Positions 1-8,969 of a stretch of 64,000 bases of DNA are shown here, one piece after another. The position numbers and the translations under genes are program-made. How positions within the stretch are numbered: the stretch's first letter is position 1; each line of letters starts with the position of its first letter. This stretch comes from Candidatus Thiodiazotropha endoloripes (GTDB taxonomy: Bacteria > Pseudomonadota > Gammaproteobacteria > Chromatiales > Chromatiaceae), in contig LVKA01000019.1 of assembly GCA_001709035.1 (NCBI GenBank), positions 186,001-250,000 on the forward strand, in the 5' to 3' direction. Under the pieces are notes generated by a model. It was not told the origin of the DNA and searched no databases. It saw only the letters and a list, made by a program, of their open reading frames with translations.

Positions 1-3000
1 GTGAATGCGCAGCTGACCATCGACAAAACGGTCAGTGTCAATCAGGTAGCACCGGGGCAGTGGACTCAATTCAGTGTCACCATCAACAACTGGTCCGGTG
101 CGGATGTGACCAATGTCAGCTTTCGCGACAGCCTGCCTAACTCAGGTGGCAACCAGATGGTGCTGGACGACTCCGCCGGCATTCCCGTATCCAACAGCTG
201 CGCCGGTGGCGTCTATACCGGTGTGGATGGGGACGCCGAACTGCTGTGGACCGGCGGTACCGTGCCGGCGGGTGTTGGCGCTACAGCGGGAACCTGTACC
301 TTGGTGTTCCGCGCCCGTCTGCCGGGTACCGCCTCCACCGGACTGGTATTCAGCAACCAGATTCCCAGTTGGGACGGTGTTAACGGTGTCGGCGGCACGG
401 GCAATGGTCCCGGTGGCAACGTGGTCAACCCCTCACCAAGCCCGGCGGTCAATGTCACCACGGTGGATTCTGTGGCCGTCACCAAGTCCTTCCTGCAAGA
501 TCCCATTGCCCAGGGTCAGACCTCGACCCTGAGATTGCTTATCCGCAATCGCACACTGAATGCGTTGACCGCTGTCAACCTCACCGATACCCTGCCAGCG
601 GGGCTCACACTGGCGGCGAATCCGGCAGCCACCAATAACTGCGGCGGCACGCTGCAGGCCTTTCCCGGGGATACCTCGGTCGTCCTCAGCGGGGGCACGG
701 TCAATCCTCGACCCAATGGTTCTGTCCAGACCACCTGTACGATCACGGTTCAGGTCACCGGTAATACACCGGGCAGCTACCTGAACACCATCAATCCGAT
801 CAATTTCAGCAGCAGTGGCGGGACCATTCCATCTGCGGTTTCCGACACCCTGACCATCAGTGCGGGGATCACCGGCAGCAAGAGCTTCAACCCCACCAGT
901 GTGACCTCTGGCGGAACCGCACGGGTCACCATCAATGTGGCCAATCTCTCTTCCGGTGAATTGTCCAATGTCACCATCGATGACAGCACCTTCTCCGCCG
1001 GCCTGAGCGTCGCCAATCCGGCCAATGCCAGCACCTCTTGTGGTGGCGCCACCACCCTGGTGGTCAATCCCGGTGCAACCAGTGCCCAGTTGCAGGGGGT
1101 TACTCTGCCGGCCGGCGCCAATTGTGATTTCGCCTTCGATGTTACCACCAGCGGAGCCGGCCCCTGGAGCAACACCATCCCTGCAGGTAATATCAGCAGC
1201 GCTGAAGGGGCCTCCAACAGTACACCGGTCACCGCCACCCTCAACGCCGCCTCCGCCGACATCGGCATCAACAAGGCCTTCAATCCGATTATCGTCACCG
1301 GTGGCCAGCCCTCTCTATTGACCATCGACGTGATCAACAGCTCTGGCGCCACCATCCATGATGCGGCCTTCACCGATATCTTTCCGGAAGGGATTGTGGT
1401 CTATCCGGTACCGGACGCCAGCACCAACTGCCTTGGCGGAACGGTCACCGCGGTACCCGGTGGGGGCAGTGTCGGCCTGGTGGGAGCAACCCTGCTTCCC
1501 AATGACATCTGCCAGGTGTTCGTCACCACCACCTCGCTGCGCTTTCTCAATCTGACCAACTTCATTCCCGCCGGGGTGATCTCCAGTGAAGAGGGCTACA
1601 CCAACGCCCTGGGAACCCAGGCCTCTCTCTCCACCCTGCAGGGTCTGGGACTGACCAAAGGCTTTGCGCCTGCCTATATCCCACCGGGCGGCACGGCGCG
1701 CTTGATCCTGGAACTGATCAGTACCTTCGATCCGAACGCGGTATCGCCGGTCACCCTGACCAGTGTCAGCTTCACCGACCCATTGCCTGCGGGCCTGGAG
1801 TTCGCGGCCGTACCCAATGCCGCCACCACCTGCGCCGATGCCACACTGACGGTCAACACCACCACCCAGGCGTTGACCATCTCCGGTGGCACCCTGCTAC
1901 CAGGCACCGCCTGCCTGATCGAAGTGGATGTCACCGCACCTCTGGTGGGTGTTTACGACAATCTGATTCTGCAGAATGCGATCACCACCGATCAGGGCGT
2001 GACCAATGGCGAGGATGTCTCTGCGGAGCTGAATGTGATTCTTGAGCCGACGGTGGCAAAAGCCTTTGCCCCGGGTACAGTGACAATCGGTGAACGCTCT
2101 ACCCTGACGGTAACGATTACCAACAACTCGGCTATCGATCTCACCGGTACATCACTCACCGATACACTGCCCACCGGGGTTACCGTCTATTCAGCCCCAA
2201 GTACAGCAACCACCTGCGCCAATGCCAGCGTACAGGCCACCGCCGGCGACAACGAAATCACCATCACCGGCGCTACCATACCCGCCAGTGGCAGCTGTAC
2301 CTTCAGTGCCGATGTGGTTGCGAACACCACCGGCACACTGACCAATACCGTCGGCGCCAATGCCATCACCACCGATCAGGGAGTGAGCAATCCGGCACCG
2401 GCCAATGCGGACCTGGAAGTACTCTCGGCACCGACCGTCAGCAAGGCTTTCGTACCTGCGTCGATCAACACCAACGGCACATCGACCCTGACCATCTCTC
2501 TGGGTAACGCCAACACCGATCCGATCACTCTCACCAGCGAGTTGGTGGATGCGCTGCCAGGGGATGTGTTGGTGGAGAATCCGAACGGTCTGGCCACCAC
2601 CTGTCCCGGTGTGGTGACTGCCACCCCGGGAGATATCCAGATCAGTTATGCCAATGGCGCCACGATTCCGGCCGGGGGCTGTACCATTTCGGTTAACGTC
2701 ACTTCGGCGCTGGATGGCAGCTACGTCAACACCATCGCCGCCGGGCAGATGACAACCTCCGCCGGCAACAACCCTCAGCCTGTGGTCGCCACCCTCGGGG
2801 TCGGCGCGCTGTTCGACGCCGCACCGGGAATCAGTAAAGCCTTTGCACCGACCACCATCGACGTCAACGGCATCTCCACCCTGACCCTGACTCTGGAGAA
2901 CCCGAACGCGACCGATCTGACGCTGAATTCGGATTTCACCGACAATCTGCCGGCCGGCGTTGTGATCGCCAACCCCAACAACCTGGCCGGTAGTTGCGTG

Positions 3001-4488
3001 CTGGGCAGTGTCACCGCCACACCTGGTAGCAGTCAGATCATCTACGCCAATGGAGCCCTCATCCCACCGGTCAGCTGTACCATCGTTGTGGATGTCACTT
3101 CAGCCAGCGCAGGCAGCTATAACAACACCATCGCAGCGGGCGATCTCTCCACCACCACCGGCGGCAGCAATCCCCAACCGGCCACCGCCAGTCTGATCGT
3201 CACCGCGCCGACCCCACCCACCCTGAGTAAATCGATCACTCCGATCACCATCAATCCAGGTGAGGCCTCCAGACTGACCATCACCCTTGGGAACGACAAC
3301 GCCATGGTGGCAACCCTGGGAGCTGACCTGGTCGACAACCTGCCAGCAAACACCGAGCTTGCCACCCCGGTCAATCTGGTCACCGACTGTCCGGGAACGG
3401 TTCAGACCACGGCCAACAGCGTTACCTACACCAGTGGCTCGACAATACCTTCCGGTGGTTGTTCGATTGCTTTGGATATTTCCTCGAGCGCCTCCGGCGG
3501 CCCCTGGACCAATACCTTCGCCGCAGGTGACCTGCAGACCGATCTGGGTAACAACGGGGCCCCCAGCAGCGCCGATCTGTTCGTCAATCCACCCCAGCCG
3601 CCGAGTGTCAGCAAGCAGTTCTCACCAGCCACCATCTCTTCCGGCGGCCTGTCGACCCTGTCGATCGCCTTCGGCAATGGCAATGCAACAGCGGCCACCC
3701 TCACCGCTGACCTGGTGGACACCCTGCCAGCCGGAGTGGAGATCGCCGCCACCCCCAATATCCAGGCATCCACCGGCTGTGACCTGGGCAGTGTGGTGGC
3801 CGCACCGGGCGGCAATACCCTGACCTATCTCAGTGGCGCAACCATTCCCGCCAACGGCGGCTGTTCGATCAGTGTAGAGGTCACCTCCGTGGCGCTGGCC
3901 ACCCACACCAACACCATTCCGATCAACGGCCTGCAGACCGATATCGGTAATAACATCGTTGCCACCTCCAGCAATCTGACGGTGACTCCGATATTGCCGG
4001 GGCTGAGCAAGACCATCTCACCGATCAGCATCAGGCCTGATGATATCGCCACCCTGTCCATCACGCTGACGAACAGCAATGCGGTAGCGGCGGTATTGAC
4101 CGGCGACCTGACCGATAGCTTTCCGGCGGACCTGCTGGTCGCGCCGATACCCAACATACAGGTCAGTGCGGGCTGTACCCTGGGTAATGTGGTAGCGGTT
4201 GCCGGTGGCAACAGCTTGGTCTATCAGAACGGAGCGAGTATCCAACCCGGCGGCTGCACCATCTCTGTGGATGTCACCTCGAGTGTGGTCAACTTCTATA
4301 CCAACACCATCCCGGCTGGTGGACTGAACACCGATCTCGGCAGCAATCCAACACCCGGCACGGCGGATCTGAATGTCAGCTATGAACCGGTCAGTATTCC
4401 GGTGATGCCCCACTGGGGCCTGCTGTTGATGGCGGCACTATTGGGGATGATTGCAGCGTCGAGGCTTGCTGTTAACCGGCCTAAGTGA
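1..4488 (+). CDS. Giant DUF11-repeat surface protein, IPTL-CTERM-like tail (5' partial)
   Basis: The reading frame is open from the first base and shows no signal peptide; it begins inside a repeat, so the true start probably lies upstream of the window. The visible 1495 residues hold about eleven tandem units of roughly 128-133 residues. Unit starts (K-[AS]-F-x-P-type motifs) lie near nt 463, 868, 1264, 1645, 2044, 2425, 2824, 3217, 3598 and 3997. Each unit has a conserved TDxLPAG core and a pair of cysteines, as in DUF11/conserved-repeat proteins, which are extracellular and often adhesive or structural. The C-terminus has a short IPxxPxWG motif, a hydrophobic helix and a basic end, resembling the IPTL-CTERM sorting signal. 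Surface exposure is inferred; the ligand is unknown. The codon-level repetition makes recombination and assembly collapse plausible. Confidence 0.85.
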   Translation: MNAQLTIDKTVSVNQVAPGQWTQFSVTINNWSGADVTNVSFRDSLPNSGGNQMVLDDSAGIPVSNSCAGGVYTGVDGDAELLWTGGTVPAGVGATAGTCTLVFRARLPGTASTGLVFSNQIPSWDGVNGVGGTGNGPGGNVVNPSPSPAVNVTTVDSVAVTKSFLQDPIAQGQTSTLRLLIRNRTLNALTAVNLTDTLPAGLTLAANPAATNNCGGTLQAFPGDTSVVLSGGTVNPRPNGSVQTTCTITVQVTGNTPGSYLNTINPINFSSSGGTIPSAVSDTLTISAGITGSKSFNPTSVTSGGTARVTINVANLSSGELSNVTIDDSTFSAGLSVANPANASTSCGGATTLVVNPGATSAQLQGVTLPAGANCDFAFDVTTSGAGPWSNTIPAGNISSAEGASNSTPVTATLNAASADIGINKAFNPIIVTGGQPSLLTIDVINSSGATIHDAAFTDIFPEGIVVYPVPDASTNCLGGTVTAVPGGGSVGLVGATLLPNDICQVFVTTTSLRFLNLTNFIPAGVISSEEGYTNALGTQASLSTLQGLGLTKGFAPAYIPPGGTARLILELISTFDPNAVSPVTLTSVSFTDPLPAGLEFAAVPNAATTCADATLTVNTTTQALTISGGTLLPGTACLIEVDVTAPLVGVYDNLILQNAITTDQGVTNGEDVSAELNVILEPTVAKAFAPGTVTIGERSTLTVTITNNSAIDLTGTSLTDTLPTGVTVYSAPSTATTCANASVQATAGDNEITITGATIPASGSCTFSADVVANTTGTLTNTVGANAITTDQGVSNPAPANADLEVLSAPTVSKAFVPASINTNGTSTLTISLGNANTDPITLTSELVDALPGDVLVENPNGLATTCPGVVTATPGDIQISYANGATIPAGGCTISVNVTSALDGSYVNTIAAGQMTTSAGNNPQPVVATLGVGALFDAAPGISKAFAPTTIDVNGISTLTLTLENPNATDLTLNSDFTDNLPAGVVIANPNNLAGSCVLGSVTATPGSSQIIYANGALIPPVSCTIVVDVTSASAGSYNNTIAAGDLSTTTGGSNPQPATASLIVTAPTPPTLSKSITPITINPGEASRLTITLGNDNAMVATLGADLVDNLPANTELATPVNLVTDCPGTVQTTANSVTYTSGSTIPSGGCSIALDISSSASGGPWTNTFAAGDLQTDLGNNGAPSSADLFVNPPQPPSVSKQFSPATISSGGLSTLSIAFGNGNATAATLTADLVDTLPAGVEIAATPNIQASTGCDLGSVVAAPGGNTLTYLSGATIPANGGCSISVEVTSVALATHTNTIPINGLQTDIGNNIVATSSNLTVTPILPGLSKTISPISIRPDDIATLSITLTNSNAVAAVLTGDLTDSFPADLLVAPIPNIQVSAGCTLGNVVAVAGGNSLVYQNGASIQPGGCTISVDVTSSVVNFYTNTIPAGGLNTDLGSNPTPGTADLNVSYEPVSIPVMPHWGLLLMAALLGMIAASRLAVNRPK

Positions 4489-4612
4489 ATGAAAGCGTAA
4501 ATGCATGCCAATCACCGTAAAATGACGCAAATGGCTTTAGAGCTTGTGTAGCGTTGATTCGCGGTGATCGGCGTGTAATAGGGGTAAATCCCAACCCCCA
4601 TCCCGGACAGAC

Positions 4613-5332
4613 TTACTTCCACTTCCACAGATAGGGATGTCGCGCCAGGTTCTCACGGATGGCGGTTTTATGCAGCGCCTTAGCCTCCTTGATATTCAGG
4701 TAGGAGCCTATTGAGACAACATAGTTGTCCTTGTTTTTCACGTCCGGTACCACACGTGCGTGATAGCCCCGCTTCTTCAGACCTTCTGCCTGTCGTACCG
4801 CATCCCGCTGCTCATCGTGGGAACCGACAATCACAAACCAGCTGTTTGAGATCTTTCCTGAGATGCCGTACCAGATCAGGTTGCCAGTGGATGGGCTGTC
4901 GTGTTTGCCGATCAGCATTGCTTCATCCGCGTGAGCGCTGCCGATGAAGAAAGACAAAACATCCTCGACCACAGAAGAGGTGCTTTGCGGTGGAACGATG
5001 CTCACCGACTCCCGCTCACCCAGCTCAGTCTGCAGCTCTTTGATCTCCAGGTTCGCCTCATTGAAGTTGTTCGCATTCAGTGCACCAACCACCAGTGCCG
5101 GCGCCATCAGGCCGAGCTGGAAGGCCTTCTTGTAATCACTCTCTGAATTGACAAACACCACGAACGCCCCCAACGCCATCAGTCCGGCCGCCTTGATCAC
5201 ATAACCAATGATGATCGCCGGAACAAGCACCTTAACGATCAGTGAGGCATCCACACTGACCAAGCTGACCAGCAACGGTGTGATTCCTGCGAGTGCGCCA
5301 ATGGTGCAGCCAATTTTTTGTTCCCGAGTCAT
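4613..5332 (-). CDS. Membrane protein with C-terminal SPOR-like domain
   Basis: A 239-residue protein. The ATG at 5332 is preceded by GGAGAA at five-base spacing. The N-terminal half has two or three hydrophobic helices (about residues 10-60 and 70-90), then a short coiled segment and a linker. The C-terminal ~75 residues (starting SWFVIVGSHDEQ) have the SPOR pattern: two repeats of a strand followed by a helix with conserved glycines. SPOR domains bind denuded glycan strands of septal peptidoglycan, so a cell-envelope or division-associated role is likely. It converges on the DUF11 gene and is not in an obvious operon. The family of the membrane half is not recognised. Confidence 0.7.
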   Translation of the reverse strand: MTREQKIGCTIGALAGITPLLVSLVSVDASLIVKVLVPAIIIGYVIKAAGLMALGAFVVFVNSESDYKKAFQLGLMAPALVVGALNANNFNEANLEIKELQTELGERESVSIVPPQSTSSVVEDVLSFFIGSAHADEAMLIGKHDSPSTGNLIWYGISGKISNSWFVIVGSHDEQRDAVRQAEGLKKRGYHARVVPDVKNKDNYVVSIGSYLNIKEAKALHKTAIRENLARHPYLWKWK

Positions 5333-5687
5333 TGCAGTTCTCCGTAGCAGATAGACAGAGGTAAACCGGTGTAAAAATCCATTTAGGGTTCTACTGCTTC
5401 AACACTTTTTGTTTTCAGCCCAGGTTGCCTGATAAGGGCAACCATCGACTTTTACCGTCCTCCTGACTATAGAATTAGAATAGTTTTTTAGTTCCTACCA
5501 GAGAATTATTCACATCGACAGCTGGCCTGTAAAATGCTAGATAAAACAAGAAAAGTACACAGCACACCCGACATAGCCAACTGATTTTGTTGGAGTTTCG
5601 AATCAATCAGGGAGTCTAAATCGAATTCTATGTTATGATTGCGCGCTTCGATCCAAACAGGCACAACCGCCCCTTAAATCAACCGAC
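5333..5687. other. Intergenic region between divergent genes
   Basis: This 355-base stretch separates the SPOR gene from the surface-glycan operon and must hold promoters for both. A TATGAT-like -10 hexamer at 5634-5639 suits rightward transcription, but no convincing -35 is visible. No coding sequence, RNA gene or strong hairpin was seen. Confidence 0.4.
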
Positions 5688-6797
5688 ATGCTCAATCAAC
5701 TGACCGACAGATTGCTGAAAAAGGAATGGTCTGAAGAGACGATCGAGCAGCTCGTCGGCGATTATGAAAACCTCTATCATGCCTACGCCGAAGATCCACA
5801 GGTGCGGCTCAACGCGGCATCCGGTGGGGTCGGATCCGCCCTGCTGATCGAACTGATCAAGGCTGGTGAGATCGGCGGCGCCGTGGTCTGCAATACCCAA
5901 ATAGAGGCCGGCAAGGTGAGGGCGCATTTCAGTATCGCCACCACCGAACAAGAGATTCTCGAGGCACAGGGCAGCAAGTATGTGGAAACCGCCTTCATGA
6001 AAGAGGCACTGCCCCTGATCCGCGAGTTCGATGGAAGCGTCGCCGTGGTCGGGCTACCCTGCGACATCACAAACCTGCGCCGCTGGCTCGCCAAGGACAG
6101 TGTATTGGCCGCCAAGGTCAGGCTTACCATCGCATTGGTCTGTGGCCACAATTCGAGAACCGAACTGGTCGACGGCATCACCGTAAAACTGGAGAATCTG
6201 GCCGGTGGCAAACTGCAAAGCTATCGCTTCCGGCGCGGCCACTGGCGCGGTCAGTTGGAGGCCAGCTTCGATAACGGCACTCGCGTCGAGAAACCCTTCT
6301 CCTATTTCAGTCTCTACCAGAATCTGTTCTTCTATTCGGAAAAGAAGTGCCTGGTCTGTCACGACCATTTCGGCTACCAGGCCGATATCTCTCTGGGTGA
6401 TGTCTGGGCCTACCGCTTCAAAGACGACCCGATCAAAAAGACCGGTGTGATCGTTCGCACCGCAACCGGACAACAGGCCTGGTCGGCTGCACTCCAGAGC
6501 AAACGGATTGTCTCTACCGATCTCGACATCACCGACATCCTCGACGGTCAGGCCAGGGCGGCCCCTTACCACCACAACGTCAGCGCGCGCAGCCGGGTGG
6601 CTCACCTGCTCGGTTATAAGGTGCCGGACAAGACCAACAGCCGCGTCTCCTGGCATCAGTGGATCAGCGCCTTCATGGCACTGTTCAACATGCGCTGGAG
6701 TGAGAACAAGCGCTGGCAAGGTCTGATTTTCAAACTGCCCAGGCCGATTCTCAAACTCCTGCTCTACTTTCGCAAAGGACTCGAATCCCTGCCATGA
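5688..6797 (+). CDS. Coenzyme F420 hydrogenase/dehydrogenase beta subunit-like protein (FrhB family)
   Basis: A 369-residue protein of the FrhB family (flavin/Fe-S oxidoreductase). Supporting motifs are AASGGVGSALL near the N-terminus, GLPCDITNLRR in the middle, and a C-terminal CLVCHDHFGYQADISLGD block with the cysteines and GD typical of the family. F420 itself is not expected in this lineage. FrhB-like proteins without F420 partners are common in polysaccharide clusters, often next to pyruvyl transferases as here. The stop overlaps the start of the next gene (ATGA), so the two are translationally coupled. No clear Shine-Dalgarno precedes the ATG at 5688. The substrate is unknown; oxidation or reduction of a glycan precursor is the likely role. 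Confidence 0.8.
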   Translation: MLNQLTDRLLKKEWSEETIEQLVGDYENLYHAYAEDPQVRLNAASGGVGSALLIELIKAGEIGGAVVCNTQIEAGKVRAHFSIATTEQEILEAQGSKYVETAFMKEALPLIREFDGSVAVVGLPCDITNLRRWLAKDSVLAAKVRLTIALVCGHNSRTELVDGITVKLENLAGGKLQSYRFRRGHWRGQLEASFDNGTRVEKPFSYFSLYQNLFFYSEKKCLVCHDHFGYQADISLGDVWAYRFKDDPIKKTGVIVRTATGQQAWSAALQSKRIVSTDLDITDILDGQARAAPYHHNVSARSRVAHLLGYKVPDKTNSRVSWHQWISAFMALFNMRWSENKRWQGLIFKLPRPILKLLLYFRKGLESLP

Positions 6798-8050
6798 AGT
6801 CTGTTTCAATCATCGCCGCCACAATCAGTGGTAACCGCGGCGCCGAGGCCATGCTGACCACCACCATCGGGGAGATACGCCAGCGTTATCCCGATTGTCG
6901 TTTCAATGTCTTCTCCTACTATCCGCAGCAGGACAGAGCCCTCAACAGAGATGATAAGGTGGCGGTCTACAGCGCAACGCCTCTTGTCATCGTTACCCTG
7001 CTGTTTCCGTTTTCGATTCTGTTTGCCCTGTTCAAATTACCTTTGCTCAACAGGCTATTAGGTTTTTTTCCAGCACCCCTGCAGGCCCTAAATCAGTCCG
7101 ATGTATTAATCGATCTGGCCGGGGTCGCCTTCATAGACGGGAGGGAGAAGTTTCTTCCCTACAATGTACTGACCCTGGTGCCCGCATTCCTGTTGAACAC
7201 ACCGGTTGTAAAATTTTCCCAGGCACTCGGCCCATTCAAAAACCCACTCAACCGGATTCTGGCACTGGCCACTTTAAAGCAGTGCAAGCAGATCTTCGCC
7301 AGAGGAGAGGGAACGCACCAGCACCTGCAGAGCCTGAAGTTTAACAATCTTTTTGCCTCGCCGGTTGCCGATGTGGCCTTCCGCCATCAGCCCGACTACA
7401 ACCTCTCCGAGGAGAGTGACAGACAAGTGGCTGAACTTTCCACAAAACTGAAAGCGGAACAGCGCCCGATCATCGGCATCTGTCCCAGTAGCGTCCTTGC
7501 GGCAAAACACAATTCCGAAGAGGCCGATTACACAGAGAGTCTGACTCAGCTTTGCCGACAGCTTCTGGACAGAGGATACGCTCTGCTGCTGTTTCCCAAT
7601 GCCACCCGCAAGCAGCAGGGTGAAAAGCTGAGAAACAATGATCTGCCGGTGATTCAGCGCATCTCGCAACAGTTGGCCGGCAACAACGGTTGGGCAAACA
7701 ATCTCTACGCTGTGGATTTCGACATCAATACCAATGGCATCAAAAGCCTGATGTCTGTCTGTAGGATCGTGCTGGTCTCAAGGTTTCATGCCATGATTGC
7801 CGCACTCTCTGCAAAGCAGCCGGTTATCGTCATCGGTTGGAGCCACAAATACAAAGAAGTGATGGACGCTTTCGATTTGGGCGAACTGGTATACGACTTC
7901 AAGCAGACACAAATGGCTCCGATTCTGCAATCGATCGTAACGATCATCGATGATGACAGGGAAGTCAAAAACAAGCTTGAGCAGCAACTGCCAGGTGTGA
8001 TTGCATCTTCAGCACAACAGTTCGAGTATCTGTTCACTCATCTGGACTAA
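6794..8050 (+). CDS. Polysaccharide pyruvyl transferase family protein
   Basis: A 418-residue protein of the CsaB/WcaK-type polysaccharide pyruvyl transferase family. It has the N-terminal nucleotide-fold glycines (SGNRGAEAML), a central GICPSS strand, and the C-terminal SRFHAMIAALSAKQPVIVIGW block that is the best conserved part of the family. The predicted reaction is ketal pyruvylation of a sugar in an exopolysaccharide or lipid-linked repeat using phosphoenolpyruvate. It overlaps the FrhB-like gene by four bases and is followed after seven bases by the flippase-like gene, so the four genes form one operon. The acceptor sugar cannot be inferred. Confidence 0.85.
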   Translation: MKSVSIIAATISGNRGAEAMLTTTIGEIRQRYPDCRFNVFSYYPQQDRALNRDDKVAVYSATPLVIVTLLFPFSILFALFKLPLLNRLLGFFPAPLQALNQSDVLIDLAGVAFIDGREKFLPYNVLTLVPAFLLNTPVVKFSQALGPFKNPLNRILALATLKQCKQIFARGEGTHQHLQSLKFNNLFASPVADVAFRHQPDYNLSEESDRQVAELSTKLKAEQRPIIGICPSSVLAAKHNSEEADYTESLTQLCRQLLDRGYALLLFPNATRKQQGEKLRNNDLPVIQRISQQLAGNNGWANNLYAVDFDINTNGIKSLMSVCRIVLVSRFHAMIAALSAKQPVIVIGWSHKYKEVMDAFDLGELVYDFKQTQMAPILQSIVTIIDDDREVKNKLEQQLPGVIASSAQQFEYLFTHLD

Positions 8051-8057
8051 TAGCGCT

Positions 8058-8969
8058 GTGCAACAGAGACTCAAATCCCTATTGAAGCTAATCTGGTGGC
8101 TTTTGGTACTCACCTTTGTGAGCCTGTTCCTTTATAAGAATCTGAATGCCACACTGGAGATAATCAGCAAACTGCCACTGGTGGTTGTCTCGGTTGCATT
8201 CCTCGCCATACTCGTCGCAAAACTTTTACTCGTCCAGGTCATGCACCTGGCACTCAATAGATATCAGATCGACCTTGGCTATCGACGCTGCTTTACCATC
8301 TACAACATCACCCAGCTTGGAAAATACATACCCGGTTCCATTTGGCAGTATGTTGGCAGAATCACACTCTACAAAGAGGCGGAGATTAATAACGCCAATA
8401 TCAGAGACACCTTGCTGCTCGAGACTTTCTGGATTGTTTTCAGTGCATTATTGATCGGCATTTGTCTGATCCTGCTTACCCAGCACACTCTGATCATTGA
8501 ATTGCTCAAACAACTACCGGGATATCTGATCCATCCGCTCAGCCTCGGATTGTTTGCCGCACTGATTGTCCTGCTGGCTGTGTTATTTCGTAAAACCGTG
8601 CAGCACTATGCAAAACAGTTCATGTTCAGCCCCATCGCCGGTCTGGTGGTCAGCACTCTCTGGTTATGTCTCGGCTTCTCCTTCTGGATTACCCTGTCAC
8701 CCTATGCCTCGCAGGAAATCTCTTTCATCTATATTGTCGGCCTCTATGCCTTGAGTTACGCACTCGGATTCGCTGTACCCTTTGCCCCGGCTGGCATCGG
8801 TGTCAGAGAAGCCGTTTTGGTGATGGGACTTCTACCCTATCTCGATGCCAATACGGCGATTGTGCTGGCAACGATCAACCGCCTCTTCTATATCATTTCG
8901 GAAATCCTGCTGGTGTTGGTATCCAATCACCTGACAGTCCGTAAAACTAAGGAAGGTTTGACTTCATGA
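8058..8969 (+). CDS. Flippase-like integral membrane protein (LPG synthase TM / UPF0104 family)
   Basis: A 303-residue protein starting at GTG 8058, seven bases after the preceding stop; an earlier in-frame ATG at 8001 lies inside the upstream gene and is less likely. It has about eight hydrophobic helices and the family signatures GKYIPGSIWQYVGR and PFAPAGIGVREA. These are typical of the transmembrane half of lysylphosphatidylglycerol synthase and of UPF0104 proteins, which are found in many glycan and lipid clusters. A role in moving or modifying a lipid-linked glycan across the inner membrane is inferred. It overlaps the YfhO-like gene by four bases. Confidence 0.8.
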   Translation: MQQRLKSLLKLIWWLLVLTFVSLFLYKNLNATLEIISKLPLVVVSVAFLAILVAKLLLVQVMHLALNRYQIDLGYRRCFTIYNITQLGKYIPGSIWQYVGRITLYKEAEINNANIRDTLLLETFWIVFSALLIGICLILLTQHTLIIELLKQLPGYLIHPLSLGLFAALIVLLAVLFRKTVQHYAKQFMFSPIAGLVVSTLWLCLGFSFWITLSPYASQEISFIYIVGLYALSYALGFAVPFAPAGIGVREAVLVMGLLPYLDANTAIVLATINRLFYIISEILLVLVSNHLTVRKTKEGLTS

